A program made the translations under genes and the position numbers. Below, piece by piece: positions 57,734 through 64,000 of a stretch of DNA of 64,000 nt; position 1 is the stretch's first letter; every line of letters begins with the position of its first letter. This DNA comes from Duganella sp. BuS-21 (lineage in GTDB: Bacteria; Pseudomonadota; Gammaproteobacteria; Burkholderiales; Burkholderiaceae_D). The stretch is taken from the NCBI GenBank assembly GCA_041874725.1, contig CP097466.1, forward strand, positions 3,596,001 through 3,660,000, read 5' to 3'. The notes beneath the pieces are model-generated. The model searched no databases. It was not told the DNA's origin and saw only the letters and a program-made list of their open reading frames with translations.

Positions 57734-58728
57734 ACACCACAACCATGCCGACCTCCCGCTACGCCATCGCCGACCGCCAGGGCTTCCGCATCCGCGCGGC
57801 GCTGGCAAGGCGCGAAAGCCTGCTGGCGCTGTTATTGCTGGCGGCTTTCATCGCCAATAGCTTCCTGCTGCCGAATTTCCTCGACCTCGACAACCTGGCC
57901 GATGGCACGTTCAACTTCAGCGAGAAGGCGCTGATCGCCTTGCCGATGGTGCTGCTGATTATTTGCCGGGAAATCGACATCTCCGTCTCGGGCATCCTGG
58001 CTCTGGCCTCGGTCGCCATGGGCTGGGCCAACGCCAACGGCGCGCCGCCTGAAGCGCTGCTGCCGATCGCCATCGCCACCGGCACGCTGTGCGGCTGTCT
58101 GAACGGCGTGCTGGTGACGCGTTACGGCCTGCCGTCCATCGTCGTCACCATCGGCACCGTGTCGGTGTTCCGCGGCCTGTCCAGCGTGGTGCTGGGCGAC
58201 CAGGCCTATACCGGCTATCCGCAAGTGATGGCCGACTGGGGCCAGGGCTACTTCTTCGACAGCATCCCGCGCGAGTTCGTCATCCTGCTGGCGTTCGCGG
58301 CGCTGTTTGCCGTGATGCTGCACGCCACGAGCTGGGGACGACGCATTTACGCCATCGGTAACAACCCGGTGGCGGCGCGCTTCTCCGGCATCGCCGTGGA
58401 TCGCTATCGCCTCGTACTGTTCATGCTGACCGGCGCCATGGCTGGACTGGCGGGCTACCTGCTGACGGGCCGCATCGGCAGCACGCGGCCGAACATCGCC
58501 ATGGGCTGGGAGCTGGAGATCATCACGATGGTGATACTGGGCGGCGTCAGTATCGCCGGCGGCGCGGGCACCATCGCCGGCGTCATGCTGGCCGTGTTCA
58601 CGCTGGGCACCGTCACCTACGGTCTGTCGCTGGCGAATGTGCCCGGCATCTACATGACCATCGTGATCGGCATCCTGCTGCTGGCGACCATCGCCCTGCC
58701 GCGCCTGCTGAGTGGACGGAAGAAATGA
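57730..58728 (+). CDS. rhaQ: Rhamnose ABC transporter permease
   Basis: The 332-residue CUT2 permease has CREIDISVSGILALASVAMG, YGLPSIVVTIGTVSVFRGL and MVILGGVSIAGGAGTIAG. It overlaps rhaP and rhaK by four bases each, showing one tight operon. Confidence 0.85.
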   Translation: MNTTTMPTSRYAIADRQGFRIRAALARRESLLALLLLAAFIANSFLLPNFLDLDNLADGTFNFSEKALIALPMVLLIICREIDISVSGILALASVAMGWANANGAPPEALLPIAIATGTLCGCLNGVLVTRYGLPSIVVTIGTVSVFRGLSSVVLGDQAYTGYPQVMADWGQGYFFDSIPREFVILLAFAALFAVMLHATSWGRRIYAIGNNPVAARFSGIAVDRYRLVLFMLTGAMAGLAGYLLTGRIGSTRPNIAMGWELEIITMVILGGVSIAGGAGTIAGVMLAVFTLGTVTYGLSLANVPGIYMTIVIGILLLATIALPRLLSGRKK

Positions 58729-60107
58729 AGCAACCTCAGGACGCCACCATCGTTCTGGACATCGGCAAGACCAACGTCAAGCTGGTGCTGATCGACGCCG
58801 ACGGTATCGTATTGTCAGAGCTACGCAGCCCTAACACCATCGTGCAGAAGACGCCGTATCCGCATCACGATACGGACCGCATCTGGGCGTGGGTGCTGGA
58901 TGGGCTGCGCATTTTCGCCAGTCAGGCGCACATCGGCGCCATCGTCCCCGTCACCCACGGCGCCACCGCAGCGCTGGTGGACGATGTAGGCCTGGTGCTG
59001 CCGGTGCTGGACTACGAATACGATATGCCGGAAACGCCTCATAGGCCTCATACGCCTTATGAAGCCATGCGCCCGCCGTTCTTCTCGACCTATTCGCCGC
59101 AGCTGCCGGCGGGCCTGAACCTGGGCCGCCAACTGGCATGGCAGGCGCAAGCCTTCCCCGAGCAGTTCGCGCGCGTGCGGCACATCCTCATGTACCCGCA
59201 ATACTGGGCGTGGCGGCTGTGCGGCTCGCCGGCCAGCGAAGTGACCTCGCTGGGCTGCCACACAGACCTGTGGCAACCGGCGCTCCAACAATATTCGTCG
59301 CTGGTGGAACGCATGGGGTGGGGCCGGCTGTTTGCGCCCATCCGTCCGGCCTGGGCGCCGCTGGCAACGATCAAGCACGAACTGGCGCGGCTAACCGGCC
59401 TGCCGGCCGCATGCCGCATCCTGTGTGGCATCCACGACAGCAATGCGTCGCTGCTGCGGCATCTGCACGCCAGCGCGCCGCCAGCGGTGCTATCCACCGG
59501 CACCTGGGTCATCGCCGCCGCACCGGGCGCACCGCTGGACGGCTTGCGCGAGCAGGCCGATATGCTCGCCAACAGCAACGCATTCGGTCAGGCCGTCGCC
59601 TGCATGCGCTTCATGGGCGGCCGCGAATTTGCTGAACTGGCGGGCAGCGACGCCATCCCCTGCGCCATCAGCGACCTGCAAGCGGTGATCGACCAGGGCA
59701 CGCTGGCCTTGCCCAGTTTTGCCGGCGCCACCGGCCCGTTCGCGGGCCGCAGCGGCAGCATAGAGGGCCCGCCGCCGCGCGATGCCGCCCAACGCTACGC
59801 CCTGGCCACACTGTACTGCGTACTGATGAGCGACTATTGTCTCGATGCCCTGGGCGTCGGCGCGCCCGATGCCGCCATCGTGGTGGAAGGCAGCTTTACC
59901 GGCAATCCGTGGTTTGCACCGCTGCTGGCCGCGCTGCGGCCGGACCAGCAAATCGGCAGCACCGACGACAGCAGCGGCACCGCTTGCGGCGGCTGGCTGC
60001 TGCACCACCGGGAGCGCGCGCCGGCTAGCGCCACGCACGCCGCCGTGGCGGCTGTGCTAAGCGGTTGGTGGGAATATAAGGAAAACTGGTTGAAAGTCTT
60101 ACTTTAG
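58725..60107 (+). CDS. rhaK: Rhamnulokinase-type FGGY kinase
   Basis: The 460-residue kinase has the FGGY N-terminal phosphate loop VLDIGKTNVKLVLIDADG and the ILCGIHDSNASLLRHL and VLSTGTWVIAAAPGA motifs of the hexokinase/actin fold. Position matches rhaK of the rhizobial cluster, where it is needed both for catabolism and for transport. It phosphorylates L-rhamnulose. Confidence 0.85.
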   Translation: MKQPQDATIVLDIGKTNVKLVLIDADGIVLSELRSPNTIVQKTPYPHHDTDRIWAWVLDGLRIFASQAHIGAIVPVTHGATAALVDDVGLVLPVLDYEYDMPETPHRPHTPYEAMRPPFFSTYSPQLPAGLNLGRQLAWQAQAFPEQFARVRHILMYPQYWAWRLCGSPASEVTSLGCHTDLWQPALQQYSSLVERMGWGRLFAPIRPAWAPLATIKHELARLTGLPAACRILCGIHDSNASLLRHLHASAPPAVLSTGTWVIAAAPGAPLDGLREQADMLANSNAFGQAVACMRFMGGREFAELAGSDAIPCAISDLQAVIDQGTLALPSFAGATGPFAGRSGSIEGPPPRDAAQRYALATLYCVLMSDYCLDALGVGAPDAAIVVEGSFTGNPWFAPLLAALRPDQQIGSTDDSSGTACGGWLLHHRERAPASATHAAVAAVLSGWWEYKENWLKVLL

Positions 60108-60147
60108 AAACTGGTGGAAGACCAAAAAAGCGCGCTAGACTAGGGTC

Positions 60148-61812
60148 ATGACCATCTATGACACTTTCAGCACGCGCACGGCGCAGGCATTGCCAACATT
60201 GACGCCGGCCGAGATCAAACGCATCCACCGTTTCGGCAACAAGGTTTGCTTCCGCGACGGCGATCAGTTGGTCGAAGCAGGCCACAGCAAGTTCGGCATG
60301 TACGTCCTGTTGAAAGGGCGCGTCCGCGTCAGCCGCTGCGATGGCCTGGGCAACAGCTCCATCATCACCGAACATGATCCCGGCGAGTTTATCGGCGAAA
60401 TCAGCCAACTGGCCGACGCGCCGCCGCTGGTGAATGTGCATGCCCTGGGCGAGGTTGAAGTGCTGGCGCTGAGCACCGAAGAACTGCGCGCGCTATTGAT
60501 CTCCGACGCCGAACTGGGCGAGCGCATCGTCCGCGCCTACATTCTGCGCCGCGTCGAACAGCTGAGCAACAAGGATGGCGGCGTGGTGCTGGTGGCCGCG
60601 CCCGGGCATCCGCGCCTGCACGCCCTGCAGGGATGGTTGAACAGTAATGGCCTGCCTCACCGCCTGCTCGATCCGTCGCTGGACCCGCAGGCGGTGGCGC
60701 TGGTGGAGCGCTATCAGCCGCAGGCGCACGACTGGCCGTTGGCCGTTTGCCCGGATGGCAGCGTGCGAAAAAATCCCACCACGGTCGATCTGGGGCGCTG
60801 TCTCGGCACGCTGCCGCCATTAAGCCCGGACGTGGTGTGGGACATCATCGTTGTGGGCGCCGGCCCTGCCGGTCTGGCAGCCGCCGTGTATGCAGCCTCG
60901 GAAGGCCTATCGGTTCTGGCGTTGGAAACCCGTGCCTACGGCGGCCAGGCTGCGGCGAGCGCGCGGATTGAAAATTACCTCGGTTTCCCGACCGGTATTT
61001 CGGGCGGCGCGCTGGCCGGCCGCGCCTTCGTACAATCGCAGAAATTCGGCGTCAAGCTGGCGATCCCCGCGCCCGCCGGCCGCCTACTCTGCGGCAGCCA
61101 CCCGTTGCAGGTCGAGATGTGCGGCAGTTTGACGCTGCTGCAGGCGCGCAGCGTGGTGTTGGCCTGTGGCGCGCGCTACCGCCGCCCCGCGCTGGACAAC
61201 CTGAAGCTGTTCGAAGGCCGGGGCGTGTACTACTGGGCCTCGCAACTGGAAGCCGGCATGTGCGCCAGCGAAGAAGTGATTTTGGTCGGCGGTGGCAATT
61301 CGGCCGGCCAGGCGGCGGTATACCTGGCCGCCCACGCCGCCAAGGTGCATATGCTGATCCGCAAGGACAGCCTGGCGTCCACCATGTCCAGCTATCTGAT
61401 CGAACGCATCGCGGCCACGCCCAACATCGAACTGCATACCCACTCCGAAATCATCGCGCTGGAAGGCAGTGATGAAGATGGCCTACAGCAGGTCCGTGTG
61501 CGCGACAATCGCTCGCGCCTGGAAACCGGCTACGATATTTGCCGCGTTTTCCTGTTCATCGGCGCCGATCCCAACACCGGCTGGTTGGGCGACTGCGGCG
61601 TGGAGGTGGATGACAAAGGGTTTATCCTCACCGGCTCCGACACCTCTGGCGATTGCACTGTTGCGCGCACCGGACTGGAAACCAGCGTGCCGGGCGTGTT
61701 CGCCATCGGCGACGTGCGCGCCAACTCCACCAAGCGCGTGGCGGCAGCCGTGGGTGAAGGCGCGGCCGTCGTCGCACAAATTCACGCCTTCCTCGCGCAC
61801 AATTCGCGCTGA
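60148..61812 (+). CDS. cNMP-binding domain fused to TrxR-like FAD oxidoreductase
   Basis: Residues about 20-140 form a cyclic-nucleotide-type beta-roll (EHDPGEFIGEISQLADAPP), about 145-215 a linker, and the rest a two-dinucleotide-fold flavoprotein: FAD site VVGAGPAGLAAAVYAASEG, NAD(P) site LVGGGNSAGQAAVYLAAHA, and FAD-closing GVFAIGDVRANSTKRVAAAV. The CxxC of thioredoxin reductase is absent: the corresponding stretch reads GVYYWASQLEAGMC. It is therefore unlikely to reduce thioredoxin. The substrate is unknown. Confidence 0.8.
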   Translation: MTIYDTFSTRTAQALPTLTPAEIKRIHRFGNKVCFRDGDQLVEAGHSKFGMYVLLKGRVRVSRCDGLGNSSIITEHDPGEFIGEISQLADAPPLVNVHALGEVEVLALSTEELRALLISDAELGERIVRAYILRRVEQLSNKDGGVVLVAAPGHPRLHALQGWLNSNGLPHRLLDPSLDPQAVALVERYQPQAHDWPLAVCPDGSVRKNPTTVDLGRCLGTLPPLSPDVVWDIIVVGAGPAGLAAAVYAASEGLSVLALETRAYGGQAAASARIENYLGFPTGISGGALAGRAFVQSQKFGVKLAIPAPAGRLLCGSHPLQVEMCGSLTLLQARSVVLACGARYRRPALDNLKLFEGRGVYYWASQLEAGMCASEEVILVGGGNSAGQAAVYLAAHAAKVHMLIRKDSLASTMSSYLIERIAATPNIELHTHSEIIALEGSDEDGLQQVRVRDNRSRLETGYDICRVFLFIGADPNTGWLGDCGVEVDDKGFILTGSDTSGDCTVARTGLETSVPGVFAIGDVRANSTKRVAAAVGEGAAVVAQIHAFLAHNSR

Positions 61813-61815
61813 GGA

Positions 61816-62592
61816 TCAGGCGATAATATTCAGGCCGCCATCGACATACACCGTGCTGCCGGTGAGGTGCTTGGCATACGGCGAGGCGAGATAAGCACAA
61901 GTGCTGCCGACATCGACGATGTCCACCAATTCGCCCAGCGGGGCGCGGGCGATCGCATCGTTCAGCAGACGATCGAAGTCTTTCAGGCCGGAGGCCGCGC
62001 GCGTTTGCAGCGGCCCCGGCGAAATGGCGTGAACGCGGATGCCGCGCGGCCCCAATTCATACGCCAGATATCTGCACGATGCTTCCAGGGCCGCCTTCAC
62101 CGGTCCCATGACGTTGTAGTTGGGGACCACCTTTTGTGCGCCGTGATAGCTCATGGCGAACATGCTGCCGCCAGCGGTCATCAAGGGTGCGGCCAGCTTT
62201 GCCATGCGGATGAAGGAGTGGCACGAGACGTCCATCGCTTGCAAGAAGCCTTCCGTCGAGCAGTCCAGCAAACCGCCCTGCAAATCGGCTTTCGGTGCGA
62301 AGGCGATGGAGTGGACCAGAATGTCGAGTGTGCCCTGCCCGGCCAGCGTGGCGAATACGGCTTCCAGTTGGCCTGCCTGCGTGACGTCCAGCGGCAGCAG
62401 TTGCGCCTCGATTTCTGCCGCCAGCGGGGCGACATGCGGCAGCGCTTTTTCGTTCAGGTAGGTCAGCACGACCTCGGCGCCGAGCTTGCGGAAAGCCAGC
62501 GCGCAGCCCCAGGCGATGGAATGTTCGTTGGCGACGCCTACCACCAGCGCGCGCTTGCCTGACAAAATCGGATAGATCGTTTCGGTATTCAT
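61816..62592 (-). CDS. fabI: Enoyl-ACP reductase
   Basis: ATG at 62592 overlaps the ackA stop and gives a 258-residue FabI: KRALVVGVANEHSIAWGCAL (NADH site), LVHSIAFAPKADL, and catalytic YHGAQKVVPNYNVMGPVKAA with the Y-x6-K pair, then AISPGPLQTRAASG. It reduces the enoyl chain in fatty-acid synthesis. A second housekeeping fabI may exist elsewhere; this copy belongs to the acetate-kinase operon. Confidence 0.85.
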   Translation of the reverse strand: MNTETIYPILSGKRALVVGVANEHSIAWGCALAFRKLGAEVVLTYLNEKALPHVAPLAAEIEAQLLPLDVTQAGQLEAVFATLAGQGTLDILVHSIAFAPKADLQGGLLDCSTEGFLQAMDVSCHSFIRMAKLAAPLMTAGGSMFAMSYHGAQKVVPNYNVMGPVKAALEASCRYLAYELGPRGIRVHAISPGPLQTRAASGLKDFDRLLNDAIARAPLGELVDIVDVGSTCAYLASPYAKHLTGSTVYVDGGLNIIA

Positions 62593-63812
62593 GCCGCCTC
62601 CTTCACCACCAGTTCCAGCGCATGACGCGCGATCATCAGTTCCTCGTTGGCCGGCACCACCCACACCGCGACCTTGCTGCCGGTGGCGCTGATGCGCGCG
62701 CAGCCATCGACGCCATCGACCCCAACTCCGCCGACTGCGGCCGCGTTGGCGGCATCGTCCAGTTGCACGCCCAGCCAGGCAGCGTCGCGACAGACGGCGG
62801 CACGCAGGGCGGCGCTGTTCTCGCCTATGCCGCCCGAGAACACCAGGGTATCCAGCCCGCCCAGCGCAGCGGCCAGCGAGCCAAGCTCGCGGCCTATGCG
62901 ATAGATCATCAAATCGATCGCCTTACGCGCACGCGGGTCGCAGCTCTGTTCCAACGTGCGCATGTCCGACGAAATCCCGGAAACGCCCAACAGCCCGGAC
63001 TCCTGGTACATCAACTTCTGCACCGCCGCCACATCCATGCCCAACTCCTGCATGAGGTACAACACCACGCCGGGATCGAGCGCGCCGCAGCGCGTGCCCA
63101 TCGGCAGGCCATCGACGGCCGTGAAGCCCATGGTGCTCGCCACGCTGCGGCCGCCATCGATGGCACACATGCTCGCGCCATTGCCCAGATGCGCAGCCAC
63201 CACGCGGGCGCCGGCCAGGCCCGTACCCATCTGCGGCAGAACGCTGGCAATGTACTCATACGACAGGCCGTGGAAGCCATACCTTCGCACTCCCAGATCC
63301 GTAATCCGCTGCGGCAGCGCAAACTCCTGTGCCTGCTCCGGCTGGCCAACGTGGAACGCGGTATCGAAGCACGCCACCTGCGGCACGTGCGGCGCCATCG
63401 CCAGCAGCGAGCGCACCGGCGCCAGGTTGTGCGGCAAATGCAGCGGCGCCAGTGGCACCAGCTTGTCCAGCGCATCCAGCATGGCCGCGTCCAGGCGTTG
63501 CGGACCGCTGTAGGCGACGCCACCGTGCACGATCCGATGGCCCACTGCCACCACCTGTTGCCCGTCCAGATGCGTATGCGCGAAGTCAAACAGGAAGCGC
63601 ATGCCGCCTTCGTGGTCCAGCGGACCATCGCGCCATTCACGCTCGGACACTAGCGCACCTTGCGCGTCCTGCGCAATGAAGCGCGCCATGCCTGAATACA
63701 GGTTTTCGATCTTGCCGCGCAGCGTCAAACCCAGCGCCGGGCCACTGAACATCGAAAACTTGATGCTAGACGAACCTGCGTTGATGACGATAATGCTGTC
63801 GGTCGCTTGCAT
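62589..63812 (-). CDS. ackA: Acetate kinase
   Basis: ATG at 63812 starts MQATDSIIVINAGSSSIKFS. Other marks are AVGHRIVHGG, AHLGNGASMCAIDGGRS, TMGFTAVDGLPMGTRCGALD and FSGGIGENSAALR. The 407-residue enzyme makes acetate and ATP from acetyl phosphate. It sits between a phosphotransacetylase-like gene and fabI. Confidence 0.9.
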   Translation of the reverse strand: MQATDSIIVINAGSSSIKFSMFSGPALGLTLRGKIENLYSGMARFIAQDAQGALVSEREWRDGPLDHEGGMRFLFDFAHTHLDGQQVVAVGHRIVHGGVAYSGPQRLDAAMLDALDKLVPLAPLHLPHNLAPVRSLLAMAPHVPQVACFDTAFHVGQPEQAQEFALPQRITDLGVRRYGFHGLSYEYIASVLPQMGTGLAGARVVAAHLGNGASMCAIDGGRSVASTMGFTAVDGLPMGTRCGALDPGVVLYLMQELGMDVAAVQKLMYQESGLLGVSGISSDMRTLEQSCDPRARKAIDLMIYRIGRELGSLAAALGGLDTLVFSGGIGENSAALRAAVCRDAAWLGVQLDDAANAAAVGGVGVDGVDGCARISATGSKVAVWVVPANEELMIARHALELVVKEAA

Positions 63813-63816
63813 GGCT

Positions 63817-64000
63817 TCAGCCCTCGATAACACGTGCACTGGACAGTTTACTGTGCGCCACCAGTACAGCGACCGCACACGATGCCAGACGAGCCTGTAC
63901 AGTATCTGCACGGCTGGTGAGTATCACCGGTACACGCGCACCGAGCACGATGCCGGCCGCACTGGCGCCGGCCATGAAGGTCAGGCTCTTGGCCAGCATA
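63817..64000 (-). CDS. Phosphate acetyl/butyryltransferase, C-terminus only
   Basis: The visible 60 residues (MLAKSLTFMAGASAAGIVLG, RVPVILTSRADT) match the C-terminal end of the phosphotransacetylase family, probably of the enoyl-CoA-hydratase fusion type often found with ackA and fabI. The gene enters from beyond the right edge. It would supply acetyl phosphate to AckA. Confidence 0.75.
   Translation of the reverse strand, partial: MLAKSLTFMAGASAAGIVLGARVPVILTSRADTVQARLASCAVAVLVAHSKLSSARVIEG

Noticed and set aside
60148..61812. Thioredoxin reductase (trxB)
   Set aside because: The CxxC active site is absent and the cNMP-type domain is extra.

Overview
The window looks like chromosome from an Oxalobacteraceae betaproteobacterium of the Duganella/Massilia/Janthinobacterium kind. 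This is an inference from the high GC content, several PEP-CTERM exported proteins, a SigF/NrsF-YedY1-YedZ1-MrpX-type stress locus and a Rhizobium-style L-rhamnose catabolic cluster; no marker gene was available to fix the genus. A site at 18341 matches the XerC/XerD site dif at nearly every position, so the window probably includes the replication terminus.

Region 1 (1-7652) is a stress-type patch: a BON-domain protein cut by the window edge, a Crp/Fnr regulator, a P-type cation ATPase, a DUF1003 membrane protein, a histidine-kinase remnant with an internal deletion and a TonB-receptor fragment. Two copies of a spaced 45-bp motif lie in its intergenic regions.

Region 2 (7642-29786) is the main point of interest. 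Two complete-looking tailless prophages of the PM2 (Corticoviridae) type sit side by side in mirror orientation. Element A is about 10.7 kb with most genes on the + strand; element B is about 11.4 kb with most genes on the - strand. Each has an outer-end repressor-like gene, an early operon ending in an HUH replication initiator (GPA family), a zinc-ribbon protein and an FtsK/HerA-type packaging ATPase, then a late operon with a double-jelly-roll-type major capsid protein, many tiny membrane proteins, a peptidoglycan-degrading enzyme and a 22-residue ultra-basic peptide that is identical in both. Three dif-like sites (7642, 18341, 29759) share the central hexamer TATAAA and bound the two elements. 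Neither element encodes a recombinase, so both appear to use host XerC/XerD. A stand-alone tyrosine recombinase gene ends on the outermost site.

Region 3 (31136-49360) holds an RlhA-like U32 protein, a discoidin/DUF1111 di-haem lipoprotein, PEP-CTERM proteins with an S8 protease, the SigF/NrsF and YedY1/YedZ1/MrpX-like genes, a GH74 glycosidase with a CBM2, a DUF1080 protein and an esterase. Region 4 (49348-60107) is an L-rhamnose regulon: rhaM, rhaI and rhaD face rhaR-S-T-P-Q-K across a shared control region. Region 5 (60148-64000) has a cNMP-binding/FAD oxidoreductase and a phosphotransacetylase-ackA-fabI operon. No rRNA, tRNA, CRISPR array or insertion sequence was recognised.
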